Shown piece by piece: positions 7,782 through 16,830 of a DNA stretch of 64,000 nt. This DNA comes from Natronococcus pandeyae. GTDB lineage: Archaea; Halobacteriota; Halobacteria; Halobacteriales; Natrialbaceae. The stretch lies in assembly GCF_008122205.1 (NCBI RefSeq), contig NZ_PHNJ01000004.1, positions 186,001-250,000 of the forward strand. The letters are read 5' to 3'. A program made the position numbers and the translations under genes. The first letter of the stretch is position 1. Every line of letters starts with the position of its first letter. A model generated the notes under the pieces. The model ran no database searches and was not told the DNA's origin. It saw only the letters and a program-made list of their open reading frames with translations.

Positions 7782-9092
7782 ATGGATTGCAACCAGTGTG
7801 AGCAGACTCCCGACGGCGGCTGTACGGTCCGCGGCGTCTGCGGCAAGGAACCCGAGATCAACGGGCTCCAGGAACTCGTTGTCTACGGGCTCAAGGGCAT
7901 CTCGGCGTACGCGACCCACGCTCGAGACATGGGCTACCGCGACCCCGAGGTCGACGCCGTCGTCCACGAGGCGCTGTACTCGACGCTGACGAACGTCAAC
8001 TTCAGCGTCGAGGATCACGTCGACCTCGCGATGCGAGCCGGCGGGGCGGCCGTCGACGTGATGGAACTGCTCGACGAGGCGCACACGACCGAACTCGGCG
8101 TCCCCGAGCCAACCGAGGTGCCGCAAAACGAGGTCGACGGGAAGGCGATCCTGGTCACGGGCCACGATCTCTACGGGCTGAAAGAACTGCTCGAGCAGAC
8201 CGAAGACGAGCCGATCTCCGTCTACACCCACTCGGAGATGCTCCCCGCCCACGGCTACCCCGAACTCGCGAAATTCGACCACCTCGAGGGGAACGTCGGC
8301 GGCGCGTGGCACGACCAGCGCCTCCTCTTCGCGGAGTTCCCGGGCGCGATCGTCGGCACGACGAACTGCGTCCAGCCACCGAAAGACGAGTACCGCGACC
8401 GCTTCTTCACGACGGGACTGACGGGCCTCGAGGGCGTCGACTCGATCGACGACTACGAGTTCGGCCCGGTGATCGAGAAGGCGAAGGCGCTGCCGGCGGC
8501 CGACTGGGCGAGCGACGAGACCGTCACGACCGGCTTCCACCACGAGCCCGTACTCGACCAACTCGACGAAATCGTCGACGCGGTCGAGTCCGGCAAACTC
8601 CGGCGCTTCTTCGTCGTCGCGGGCTGTGACGGCCCCACGCCGGGACGGGATTACTACCGCGAACTGGTCCGCCAGATTCCCGAGGACTGCGTCGTCCTCA
8701 CGACCTCGTGTGGCAAGTTCCGGTTCAACGACCTCGAGATGGGGACGGTTCCCGGCACCGAGATCCCGCGGTACATCGACCTGGGGCAGTGTAACAACTC
8801 GATTTCGACGGTGAAGATCGCGGCCGAACTCGCCGACGCGTTCGACTGCGGCGTCAACGACCTGCCGCTCTCCGTCGTGCTCTCGTGGTTCGAGCAGAAG
8901 GCGATCGCCGTCCTGCTCGGCCTGCTCAACCTCGGCGTCGAGGACATCCGGATCGGTCCGACGGTGCCGGAGTTCCTCACCGCCGAGAACGTCGACCTGC
9001 TCCACGAGGAGTTCGGCTTGCGGCCGATCGACGAGCCCGAGCGCGACCTGCGGGCGATGCTCGGGGCTGAACAGCCGGCTGCGGCCGACTGA
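7782..9092 (+). CDS. hcp: Hybrid cluster protein (hydroxylamine reductase family)
   Basis: Hcp carries a [4Fe-4S] cluster and a unique hybrid Fe-S-O cluster; it reduces hydroxylamine and, in bacteria, acts as an NO reductase and in S-nitrosylation. The N-terminal cluster motif is Cys3-x2-Cys6-x7-Cys14-x5-Cys20. Later conserved cysteines that fit hybrid-cluster ligands are in GTTNC, VAGC, TSCGK and GQCNN. At 436 residues it is about 110 shorter than the bacterial class I and II enzymes. This fits the class III form that lacks one three-helix domain. The ATG at 7782 starts directly on the cluster motif. No partner reductase (Hcr) is adjacent. Confidence 0.93.
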   Translation: MDCNQCEQTPDGGCTVRGVCGKEPEINGLQELVVYGLKGISAYATHARDMGYRDPEVDAVVHEALYSTLTNVNFSVEDHVDLAMRAGGAAVDVMELLDEAHTTELGVPEPTEVPQNEVDGKAILVTGHDLYGLKELLEQTEDEPISVYTHSEMLPAHGYPELAKFDHLEGNVGGAWHDQRLLFAEFPGAIVGTTNCVQPPKDEYRDRFFTTGLTGLEGVDSIDDYEFGPVIEKAKALPAADWASDETVTTGFHHEPVLDQLDEIVDAVESGKLRRFFVVAGCDGPTPGRDYYRELVRQIPEDCVVLTTSCGKFRFNDLEMGTVPGTEIPRYIDLGQCNNSISTVKIAAELADAFDCGVNDLPLSVVLSWFEQKAIAVLLGLLNLGVEDIRIGPTVPEFLTAENVDLLHEEFGLRPIDEPERDLRAMLGAEQPAAAD

Positions 9093-9170
9093 GTCCGGTT
9101 TCGGCGACGAAGCCGGCGGCTCGAGCCGACTCCAAACCGTATTTACTACCGGGGCCGAAACGGAGAACCG

Positions 9171-10253
9171 ATGGAACGCGGGTCGCCGGAATCGTTCACG
9201 CGCATGGGCACACTGGGGATCGAGGAGGAGTTCTACGTCGTCGACGAGCGCGGCCGCCCGACGAGCGGCACCGACGAACTCGTCTACGAACACGAGCCGC
9301 CGGAGATCCTCGCGGATCGGCTCGATCACGAACTGTTCAAGTGCGTCATCGAGACCCAGACACCCCTGATCGAAACGCCCGGCGACGCCCGCGAGCGGTT
9401 GCTCGAGGTCCGCCGGGCCTTAGTCGAGTATGCCACCCGTCACGGCTACGACATCGCGGCGGCGGGCCTGCACCCGCTGGCGAAGTGGCGCGAACTCGAG
9501 CACGCCGAGAAGCCTCGCTACCGCTCCCAACTCGACCGGATCCAGTATCCACAGCACCGCAACACGACCGCCGGCGTCCACGTCCACGTCGGCGTCGACG
9601 ACGCCGATAAGGCGGTCTGGATCGCCAACGAACTGCGCTGGTTCATGCCGGTCATGCTCGCACTGTCGGCAAATTCGCCCTACTGGAACGGGTTCGACAC
9701 CGGGCTCCAGTCCGCGCGCGCGAAGATCTTCGAGGGGCTGCCGAACACGGGGATGCCGACCGCGTTCGAGGATTTCGACGCCTTCGATCGGTTCGAGCGA
9801 CGGATGCTCGAGACGAAGGCGATCGAGGACCGCGGCGAACTCTGGTACGACGTGCGCCCGCACACGGCTCACGGCACGGTCGAACTCCGCACACCGGACG
9901 GACAGGCCGATCCCGACGTCGTAATGGCGTTCGTCGAGTACGCCCACGCGCTCGTCGAGACGCTCGCCGAGGAGTACGAGGACGGGACGCCAGGCCACCG
10001 ACACCGGCGGGAGCTACTCGACGAAAACAAGTGGCGCGCGATCCGCCACGGTCGTGACGTCGCGTTTATCGACCGCGATCTCGAGGGCACCGTCGACCTC
10101 GGCGAACTCGTCGACCGCGAGTGCGAGCGACTGGGGATCGACGGCATCAAGCGCGTCTACGAGGGCGAGAGCGGTGCCGAGAGACAGCGCCGGCTGCTCG
10201 AGAGCGAGGGGCCCGACGCCCTCTGTGAGTCGCTGCTTCTCGAGGCGTCGTAG
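9171..10253 (+). CDS. gshA: Glutamate--cysteine ligase (GCS2 family)
   Basis: This ATP-dependent ligase joins glutamate and cysteine to give gamma-glutamylcysteine, the main low-molecular-weight thiol of haloarchaea. The 360-residue protein shows the carboxylate-amine ligase (GCS2) hallmarks: [11 protein letters not shown] near 14-25, [18 protein letters not shown], the histidine-rich [10 protein letters not shown] block near 135-145, [11 protein letters not shown] and the [12 protein letters not shown] motif. No glutathione synthetase is present in the window, consistent with haloarchaea stopping at gamma-Glu-Cys. A gamma-glutamyltransferase gene lies at 52367, far away but functionally related. 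Confidence 0.92.
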   Translation: MERGSPESFTRMGTLGIEEEFYVVDERGRPTSGTDELVYEHEPPEILADRLDHELFKCVIETQTPLIETPGDARERLLEVRRALVEYATRHGYDIAAAGLHPLAKWRELEHAEKPRYRSQLDRIQYPQHRNTTAGVHVHVGVDDADKAVWIANELRWFMPVMLALSANSPYWNGFDTGLQSARAKIFEGLPNTGMPTAFEDFDAFDRFERRMLETKAIEDRGELWYDVRPHTAHGTVELRTPDGQADPDVVMAFVEYAHALVETLAEEYEDGTPGHRHRRELLDENKWRAIRHGRDVAFIDRDLEGTVDLGELVDRECERLGIDGIKRVYEGESGAERQRRLLESEGPDALCESLLLEAS

Positions 10254-10320
10254 ACTTTTCCGCCGACGTTCGACCCGTTCGCGAAGGTGCTGAACCGACG
10301 TCAGATCGAGCGAGCGGTAC

Positions 10321-11295
10321 TCAGAGCTCCGTCGGCTCGCCGCGCTCGGCGCTCTCGGACAGCGCGTCGATCACTCGCATGTTCGCGATCGCTTCCTCGG
10401 CGTCGGTTCGCGGTCGAACGCCCTCCTCGACGCAGCGAGCGAAGTGCTCGACCTCCAGCCGGTAGTGGTCGACGGGATCGAAGGTCTCGACGGCGTGCCG
10501 ACCGCCGATCCGGTACTCCAGTTCGAGTGGCTCCTCGAGCGGCGCGTCGAAGGCGTCCTCGACCTCGATCCAGCCGTTGGGTCCCTCGACGCGGTACCGC
10601 TGCACCTTCGGGGTGTCGAGGCCCGAAGCGATCCGGGCGGACGAGCCGTCGTCGTACTCGAGAATACCCGCGAGCTCCGTGTCGACGCCAGCGTTCCGCG
10701 AGTCGTGGGTGTGGGCGTACGCTCGGTCCGGCTCTCCGAGGAACTGGCGCGCAGCCGAAACGGCGTAGCAGCCCACGTCCATCAGCGATCCGCCGGCGAG
10801 GGCTTCGTCGAGGCGGACGTTCTCCGGATCGCCGTACAGCGCGAATTTGAACGAGGCGGAGACCGATCGAACGTCGTCCAGTCCCTCGCGTGCGAGTTCG
10901 ATCGCGCGTTCGGTTCGAGGGTGGTAGCGGTACATGAACGCCTCCATGAGCGTCGCGTCTCGCTCCTCGCAGTACGCGGCGACGTCGCGAGCCTCGTCCG
11001 CGTCGACCGCCAGCGGCTTCTCGCAGAGGATATCTACGCCCGCGTCGGCCGCTCGTTTCGTCCACTCGGCGTGAAGCGCGTTCGGGACCGGGACGTAAAC
11101 CGCGTCGAGTTGCGAATCGCCCAGGAGGTCGTCGTACGAATCGTAGCTTCGGGGGACGTCGAACTCGTCCGCGAGGGCCCGAGCCCGGTCGCCGTCCCGA
11201 GAAGCTATCGCGCCAACGTCGTGCTCGCTCGCTCGAATCGCAGGGAGCACCGACTTCCGGGCGATTCCTGCCGTGCTGAGAATGCCAAACTCCAT
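10321..11295 (-). CDS. Gfo/Idh/MocA family sugar oxidoreductase (324 aa)
   Basis: A cytoplasmic NAD(P)-dependent dehydrogenase. The N-terminal Rossmann fold starts at residue 1 with GILSTAGIARKSVLPAI. The family's catalytic EKP motif is in CEKPLAVD near residue 93, with MEAFMYRYHPR and GGSLMDVGCYAV further on. The layout matches the subgroup that includes haloarchaeal D-xylose dehydrogenase and glucose-fructose oxidoreductase-like enzymes. It is divergently transcribed from the AGE epimerase, and the 123 bases between them presumably hold both promoters. With the nearby sugar importer it probably oxidises an imported sugar; the substrate cannot be read from the sequence. The start is the ATG at 11295, which gives the standard family N terminus. 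Confidence 0.87.
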   Translation of the reverse strand: MEFGILSTAGIARKSVLPAIRASEHDVGAIASRDGDRARALADEFDVPRSYDSYDDLLGDSQLDAVYVPVPNALHAEWTKRAADAGVDILCEKPLAVDADEARDVAAYCEERDATLMEAFMYRYHPRTERAIELAREGLDDVRSVSASFKFALYGDPENVRLDEALAGGSLMDVGCYAVSAARQFLGEPDRAYAHTHDSRNAGVDTELAGILEYDDGSSARIASGLDTPKVQRYRVEGPNGWIEVEDAFDAPLEEPLELEYRIGGRHAVETFDPVDHYRLEVEHFARCVEEGVRPRTDAEEAIANMRVIDALSESAERGEPTEL

Positions 11296-11383
11296 ACCGT
11301 GGCCACCGCTTCCGACCGGAAAAAGTCGGAGGATGTTCGACGCGCGCTGGCGCCGACCCCGGGGAGCCGTACTCGCCCACCCA

Positions 11384-11396
11384 GAATCACTATGTG
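11384..11396. promoter_or_regulatory. Short inverted repeat between divergent sugar genes
   Basis: ATCAC-TAT-GTGAT is a perfect 5-bp-arm inverted repeat about 22 bases before the ATG at 11419, in the divergent promoter region. It could be an operator, or a coincidence. Confidence 0.3.
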
Positions 11397-11418
11397 ATCG
11401 CACTCGGTACCGGTTCGC

Positions 11419-12612
11419 ATGACGATCTACCGGACTCGAGCGGGACTTCGTCACCAGTTCCGAGACGTCCTGAACTTCTACTACCCGGACTGTATCGACA
11501 CCGCCGTCGGCGGCTACGTCGCGCAACTCGACGAACGCGACGGCCACGTCTACGACGCGCGAACGAAACACCTCGTCGCGACGGCGCGGGGCGTCCACAA
11601 CTTCAGCCTGGGCGTTCTCGCCGACGGCCCCGACTGGTGTCGGTACGCCGCCGAACACGGCCTGCGCTTTCTGTCGAACGAACACTGGGACGACGACCGC
11701 GAGGGGTACGACTGGCTGCTCGAGGGGCGTCAGACGAGAGACCGGACGCGACACTGCTACGGGCACGCGTTCGTCCTGCTCGCGGGAGCGCGGGCCACGC
11801 AGGCCGGGATTCCCGGTGGGCGTGCGGAACTCGAGCGCGCGTTCGACGTCCTCGAGGAACGCTTCTGGGAACCGGATCACGAACTGTACGCGGACCAGGC
11901 CACCCCGGACTGGGAGCTGTCAGCCTACCGCGGACAGAACGCCAACATGCACGCCTGCGAGGCCCTGCTCGCGGCGTACGAGGCCACCGGCGACGAGCGG
12001 TATCTCGAGCGATCCTATACCATCGCCGACCGATTCACCCGCGAGGTCACGGCGGCGACCGACGGCCTCCTCTGGGAACACTACACAGCGGAGTGGGAGC
12101 CGGATCTCTCCTACAACGAGGACAGCCCGCGCCACCAGTTCCGTCCGCCGGGATACCAGCCCGGCCACCACGCCGAGTGGGCGAAACTGCTCGCCGTACT
12201 CGCCGATCATCGATCGGAGGAGTGGCTGCTCGAGCGAGCCCGCGACCTGTTCGACGCGGCCGTCGAACTCGGCTGGGACGACGAGCACGGTGGGCTCTAC
12301 TACACGGTCGACGCCGACGGGGAGCCGATCGTCGCCGACAAGTACGGCTGGGTCCACACGGAGGCCATCGGTGCCAGCGCGCTGCTGAGTCGCCACGACG
12401 AGAGCTACGGCTCGTGGTACGACCGGCTCTGGGAGTACTCGCTCGAGCACCTGCGCAATCCCCGGTACGGAAACTGGTACGAGCGACTGACTCGAGAGCA
12501 CGAGCGCGACGGGCCGAATCACGGTCCGGCGGTCGAACCGGGCTACCACCCGCTGACGAACTGCTGGCTCGCGATGCGGGCGCTCGAGGCCGAGCCGACC
12601 GCCTTCGAGTAG
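11419..12612 (+). CDS. AGE family epimerase/isomerase (397 aa)
   Basis: An (alpha/alpha)6-barrel enzyme of the N-acylglucosamine 2-epimerase superfamily, which includes D-mannose isomerase, cellobiose epimerase and sulfoquinovose isomerase YihS. Family features: CYGHAFVLLAGA near 112-123, the NANMHACEALLAAYEATGD block near 174-191, the histidine-containing PGYQPGHHAEWAKLL near 237-252 and KYGWVHTEAIGA near 310-321. These histidines correspond to the catalytic His residues of the family. It is divergent from the Gfo/Idh oxidoreductase and lies close to the sugar ABC importer, so it probably isomerises an imported sugar to feed central metabolism. The exact substrate is not predictable here. 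Confidence 0.85.
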   Translation: MTIYRTRAGLRHQFRDVLNFYYPDCIDTAVGGYVAQLDERDGHVYDARTKHLVATARGVHNFSLGVLADGPDWCRYAAEHGLRFLSNEHWDDDREGYDWLLEGRQTRDRTRHCYGHAFVLLAGARATQAGIPGGRAELERAFDVLEERFWEPDHELYADQATPDWELSAYRGQNANMHACEALLAAYEATGDERYLERSYTIADRFTREVTAATDGLLWEHYTAEWEPDLSYNEDSPRHQFRPPGYQPGHHAEWAKLLAVLADHRSEEWLLERARDLFDAAVELGWDDEHGGLYYTVDADGEPIVADKYGWVHTEAIGASALLSRHDESYGSWYDRLWEYSLEHLRNPRYGNWYERLTREHERDGPNHGPAVEPGYHPLTNCWLAMRALEAEPTAFE

Positions 12613-12671
12613 AGTGTGTGCAAGAGTAAGCCGCTCTACATTCGGGTTTCGGTCGATTCGGTACCTGGCCG

Positions 12672-13307
12672 TTACCGCGTCGCGGCGGCGTAGCCTCGGC
12701 CGATTCGTCGCGCCGCGGCGACGGTCGCGTACGCACCGACGAACGAGCCAGCGACGAGCGCGAAACCGCCGAGGTCGACGAGCGCGCTCGAGACGGCGAC
12801 TCCGAGCAACAGCAGAACGATTCCCGAGCACCAGCCGACGAAGTAGGCGGTGTGGCCCGCAACAGTTCCGAGACCAGAGAATCCGGCGCGAATCGATCCC
12901 GATCGGGCGTAGTTCGCGAGGGCGATGGGCAACAGGTAGACGGCCACCGCGAGGACGAACAGAACCGCCGTCGAACCGACGAGAACGACGATAGCGTCAC
13001 CGCCGGTCGGTGCCCGGCCCGTGCCGAGAAGCAGCCGAACGGTCACCAGCGCGGTGGCGAGCGGAACGGCGAGGTAGCCGACTCCCAGCCCGATCGCCCC
13101 GACGCTTCGGGACAGGACGCGACGGTCGAGAAACGGCGGCGGATCCGATTGCGGCGCCGTCGCGAGCACCGACGCGGCGTAGCCGGCGAGGGGGACGAGG
13201 GCGACGAACGGAAGAACGATCGCGTGAACGAACACGCAGATCCATGCGGCCAGCAGCGCCTTCTCGGCGTGCTCGCCGCGCAGCGGATACCGCAGTGCGT
13301 CGTCCAT
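12672..13307 (-). CDS. DUF4013-type membrane protein (211 aa)
   Basis: About five or six hydrophobic segments spaced through 211 residues, with the N-terminal MDDALRYPLRG lead typical of haloarchaeal DUF4013 proteins (Asp/Ala-rich start followed by a basic-aromatic stretch). The function is unknown. I chose ATG 13307; a start at 13358 would add 17 residues not typical of the family. It is convergent with the AGE epimerase and divergent from the solute-binding protein gene, so it interrupts the sugar locus without an obvious role in it. Confidence 0.7.
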   Translation of the reverse strand: MDDALRYPLRGEHAEKALLAAWICVFVHAIVLPFVALVPLAGYAASVLATAPQSDPPPFLDRRVLSRSVGAIGLGVGYLAVPLATALVTVRLLLGTGRAPTGGDAIVVLVGSTAVLFVLAVAVYLLPIALANYARSGSIRAGFSGLGTVAGHTAYFVGWCSGIVLLLLGVAVSSALVDLGGFALVAGSFVGAYATVAAARRIGRGYAAATR

Positions 13308-13451
13308 ACGGTCGTCTCGTGCGTACCTCGCATTGTGTCTTCCGGGAGCAGATTCCATCGCATCCGACGTCTCGAGACGCTGCGCGCTTCGCCAGGACCC
13401 GCGACACGGGCCAACGTGGTCGTTAGTTCATCGGTCGAGTGTATCAATAAA

Positions 13452-13467
13452 TACTCAACATTGAGTA
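13452..13467. promoter_or_regulatory. Palindromic operator candidate upstream of sugar importer
   Basis: TACTCAACATTGAGTA is a perfect inverted repeat with 7-bp arms and a 2-bp centre. It lies about 50 bases before the ATG at 13515 and just upstream of a TATA-like CTTAACTTTA at about 13474-13483. The position next to the BRE/TATA is typical of haloarchaeal sugar regulators, either repressor or activator. The binding protein is unknown. Confidence 0.6.
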
Positions 13468-13514
13468 AAGATGCTTAACTTTATTATGGGCGGCTACTCA
13501 GCCTGTGGTAGATT

Positions 13515-14801
13515 ATGGCAAATAGACGCTCAGCCACACGTCGACAGTATCTACTGGCGACCGGCGCAGCGGGAGCCGCGGCTCTCGCAGGGTGCGTGGA
13601 CGACGAGGATCCCGAGGACGTCGAAGGGAACGGGGACGGCGACGGACTCGAGATCGTCCACTGGTGGACCGCAGGTGGGGAGGAAGAGGCGTTCAACGCG
13701 CTGGTCGATGGGTTCGAGGAGGAAACGGATTACGAGGCCAATCCCAACCCGGCTCCCGGTGGAGCTGGAACGGCGATCGACACCGAGGTTCAGACCCGCG
13801 TCCTGGACGAGGATCCGCCGGGAACGTTCCAGATCTGGCCCGGGGAGGCGCTTCGGACCTACACCGACGCCGACGCGCTCGAGCCCGTCGGCGACCACTG
13901 GGAGGACGGTGCCGAGGACGCCTACCTCGAGAGCGTCGTCGAGGCGTCCAGCCCGGAGGGTGAAATCGTCGCGGTACCGATCAACATCCACCGACTGAAC
14001 AACATCTTCTACAACACCGAGGTGCTCGACGACGCGGGCGTCGACATCGACGGCATCGAGAGCCCCGAAGATCTCCTCGAAGCGTTCGAGACGGCCGACG
14101 ATGCGGGCTACGTCGGGCTGGCCCAGCAGACCCAGGAGCCCTGGGGGACGCTCCAGCTCTGGGAGGTCGTCTTCACCGGACAGCACGGCGTCGATACGTT
14201 CCAGCAGTTCCTGGACGGAGAGGCGGCGGATCTCGAAGAGGAGATCAACGAGTCGCTGTCGCTCCTCGAGGAGTACAGCGAGTACTTCAACGAGGACGCG
14301 GGCACGGTCTCGTGGGACGAGGCCAACGCCGGCGTGATCACCGGCGACGCGGCGTTCCACCACAACGGCGACTGGGCGGCCGGCGAGTACCAGGGTGCCG
14401 AGGACTTCGAGTACGGCGAGGAGTGGGACTACGCGGCGTTCCCAGGAACTGACGGCGTCTACACGCTGGTGATGGACTCGTTCGTCATGCCGGCGAACAA
14501 CCCCTCGCCCGAGGCGACCGAGGCGTTCGTCGAGTACTGTTCGACCGTCGACGCCCAGGAGCGATTCAACCCGCCCAAGGGGTCCATCCCGCCGCGGACC
14601 GACGTCCCGACGGACGAGTTCCCGCCGTTCCTGCAGGATCAGATGGAGGACTTCGAAGCGTCCGACGAGCAGGTTACGTCGGTCTCTCACGGCAGCGGAC
14701 TCGAGCCCGCCCAGGCCAGCGAAGTCGAGGAAGCCTTCGCCGTGTTTACCGACAACTGGGACCCTGACGAGACGACGCAGGACCTCGTCGGAATCTTCTA
14801 G
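13515..14801 (+). CDS. Sugar ABC transporter substrate-binding lipoprotein
   Basis: The extracellular solute receptor of a carbohydrate importer (CUT1 / MalE-type family 1 binding protein). The N terminus has a twin-arginine (Arg8-Arg9 region RRQYLLATG) signal and a lipobox LAGC at about 25-28, so it is exported by Tat and lipid-anchored. An acidic linker follows, then the binding-protein fold with the typical start EIVHWWTAGGEEEAFNALVDGFEE. The protein has 428 residues. It is the first gene of a four-gene transport operon and is separated by only 20 bases from the first permease. The palindrome at 13452 is the likely control site. The ligand is unknown. Confidence 0.93.
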   Translation: MANRRSATRRQYLLATGAAGAAALAGCVDDEDPEDVEGNGDGDGLEIVHWWTAGGEEEAFNALVDGFEEETDYEANPNPAPGGAGTAIDTEVQTRVLDEDPPGTFQIWPGEALRTYTDADALEPVGDHWEDGAEDAYLESVVEASSPEGEIVAVPINIHRLNNIFYNTEVLDDAGVDIDGIESPEDLLEAFETADDAGYVGLAQQTQEPWGTLQLWEVVFTGQHGVDTFQQFLDGEAADLEEEINESLSLLEEYSEYFNEDAGTVSWDEANAGVITGDAAFHHNGDWAAGEYQGAEDFEYGEEWDYAAFPGTDGVYTLVMDSFVMPANNPSPEATEAFVEYCSTVDAQERFNPPKGSIPPRTDVPTDEFPPFLQDQMEDFEASDEQVTSVSHGSGLEPAQASEVEEAFAVFTDNWDPDETTQDLVGIF

Positions 14802-14821
14802 AGGACACGGGCAAACGTTTC

Positions 14822-15829
14822 ATGGACTTTGACATACGGCGGTTACTCGACCGTATTCGCCGGAGACGTACCGATACGGAGCAAAACGGTGAGCGGAGCG
14901 TGCGGACGGACGGCGGAACGACGACGGAGCGGAGCGGTCGGTTTTCGAAGATGCGCCACAGCGACGCCGTTCAGGCGCTGCCGTTCTGGCTCCCGCCGGC
15001 GCTCCTGATGGGGCTGTTCGTCTACGGCGCGATCAGCTGGAACCTGCTCATCTCGCTGACCGACTGGAGCGGCCTCGAGCAGCCGGTGTACACGGATCTC
15101 TCGCTCGAGATGTACACGCAGATGCCGAACGATCCGTCGTTCGTCGCCGCGTTTCGGAACACGGTCGTCCTGTTGGTCGCGTTCACCGTGGTCTCGCTGC
15201 TCATCGGCCTCGTGCTCGCGATCCTGGTCGACCAGAACATCCGCTTCGAGAACACGTTCCGAACGATCTACCTGCTGCCGATGGCGTTGTCGTTCGTCGT
15301 CACGGCTATCTTCTGGTCGTGGATGTATAATCCGAGCACGGGGACGATCAACGTCGTCCTCAGCGGACTCGGCCTCGATTTCCTCACGATGAACTGGATC
15401 GGCGATCCCCGGACCAGACTCGCGGCGATCATCTTCGCGCTCACCTGGCAGTTCAGCGGCTACGCGATGGTCGTCTACCTGGCCGGACTGCGCGCGATTC
15501 CGGACGAACACTACGAGGCGGCAAAAGTCGACGGCGCGAGTTCGTTCAAGATGTACTGGCGGGTCATCGTCCCGCAACTCAGCACGGCGACGACGTCGGC
15601 AGCGGTCGTGCTGATGGTCTTCGCGCTGAAGGCTTTCGACTTCATCTTCGTGATGTTCGGGGACACTCCCGGTCGATCCGCGGACATTCTCGCGGTGATG
15701 ATGTTCCGGGTGGCCTTCTCGCGGACCCAGTGGGCCTACGGCGCGGCGGTCGCGACCATCCTCTTCCTGATGGCGCTCGCCGTCGTCGGCCCGTACCTGT
15801 ACATGCAGTACAAACGAGGTGATCTCTGA
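14822..15829 (+). CDS. Sugar ABC transporter permease 1 (MalF-type)
   Basis: This 335-residue inner permease has an unusually long, charged N-terminal extension of about 55 residues. Six membrane helices follow. The cytoplasmic EAA loop that contacts the ATPase is visible in EHYEAAKVDGASSFKMYWRVIVP near 235-257. It sits between the binding protein and the second permease, and its stop overlaps a short ORF that links it to the next gene. It belongs to the CUT1 sugar permease family. Confidence 0.92.
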   Translation: MDFDIRRLLDRIRRRRTDTEQNGERSVRTDGGTTTERSGRFSKMRHSDAVQALPFWLPPALLMGLFVYGAISWNLLISLTDWSGLEQPVYTDLSLEMYTQMPNDPSFVAAFRNTVVLLVAFTVVSLLIGLVLAILVDQNIRFENTFRTIYLLPMALSFVVTAIFWSWMYNPSTGTINVVLSGLGLDFLTMNWIGDPRTRLAAIIFALTWQFSGYAMVVYLAGLRAIPDEHYEAAKVDGASSFKMYWRVIVPQLSTATTSAAVVLMVFALKAFDFIFVMFGDTPGRSADILAVMMFRVAFSRTQWAYGAAVATILFLMALAVVGPYLYMQYKRGDL

Positions 15830-15886
15830 ATGGAACGATCGATCGAGACGACCGACGCAACGCACGACGGAGGCGAACACCGATGA
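15830..15886 (+). CDS. Possible 18-aa coupling ORF between permease genes
   Basis: An 18-codon ORF starts on the base after the first permease stop (TGA at 15827-15829, ATG at 15830) and ends in a 4-base ATGA overlap with the second permease start. It would let terminating ribosomes re-initiate in steps. The product is hydrophilic, with no recognisable feature, and may have no function of its own. Confidence 0.3.
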   Translation: MERSIETTDATHDGGEHR

Positions 15887-16794
15887 CCGCGGCTGAATCC
15901 GCGGAGACGACGAGCAGGGAACAGGAGACGAGTGCCCTCAAGGGGTTCGACACGCAACGGGCCGCCCTCTACACCGTCTTGCTTGGGTTGATCGCCTTCT
16001 ACCTCTCGCCGCTGTGGGGTGGACTGACGACGGCGTTCAAAACGGACACGGGTTTCCTTCAGACGACACCGCTGATACCACCGACACCGGAGTGGTTCAC
16101 CCTCGAGCCCTGGGAACTGGCGTTGGCGACGATGCAGGGCGGACTGGTCAACAGTATGCTGTTCGTCGTTCCGGCGACGATCCTGTCGGCGACGCTGGGC
16201 AGCCTCGCGGCGTACGGGCTGACGAAGCTGTCCTGGCGCGGCCAGGTGGGCATTCTCGTGATCTTCCTCGCGGGCGTCTTCCTGCCCTACCAGTCGGTAC
16301 TGGTGCCGCTCCGGCAGTTCTGGTCGGCGGTCGACCTCGCGGGACTGCTCGCGTTCGCCCCGTTCCTCGCGAATCGGGCGGACCTGATCGAACTGACGAT
16401 CACCCATACGGCCTACGGGATCCCGATCTGTACGATCCTCTTTCGGTCGTACTACAAGACGATGGACGACGAGATGATCGAAGCCGCGAAGATCGACGGT
16501 GCGAGCGCATTCGGGATCTACAAACGGATCGTTCTGCCGCTGTCGATGCCGATGTTCGCGGTGACGCTGATCTACCAGTTCACGCAGGTCTGGAACGACC
16601 TGCTGTTCGCGCTGGTGCTCGTCACCGCGCGGTCGAACTACGTGGTCACGCAGTCGCTGAACGAACTGCAGGGGTCGATGGCCCAGCAGTACAACATCCA
16701 GATGGCCGGCGCGTTCATCGCTGCCCTGCCGACGATCATCATTTACATCGTCTTCGGACGACAGTTCGCCCAGGGAATCTCCGGCGCATCGTGA
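15883..16794 (+). CDS. Sugar ABC transporter permease 2 (MalG-type)
   Basis: This 303-residue permease is the second membrane subunit of the importer. Six predicted helices start near residue 26. The EAA loop is DDEMIEAAKIDGASAFGIYKRIVLPLS near 197-223. ATG 15883 overlaps the short upstream ORF by 4 bases. It is followed 36 bases later by the ATPase gene. Family: CUT1 (carbohydrate uptake) MalG/UgpE-like. Confidence 0.92.
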   Translation: MTAAESAETTSREQETSALKGFDTQRAALYTVLLGLIAFYLSPLWGGLTTAFKTDTGFLQTTPLIPPTPEWFTLEPWELALATMQGGLVNSMLFVVPATILSATLGSLAAYGLTKLSWRGQVGILVIFLAGVFLPYQSVLVPLRQFWSAVDLAGLLAFAPFLANRADLIELTITHTAYGIPICTILFRSYYKTMDDEMIEAAKIDGASAFGIYKRIVLPLSMPMFAVTLIYQFTQVWNDLLFALVLVTARSNYVVTQSLNELQGSMAQQYNIQMAGAFIAALPTIIIYIVFGRQFAQGISGAS

Positions 16795-16830
16795 ACGAGT
16801 ACGATACTCCAACTATCACTATAGATACCA

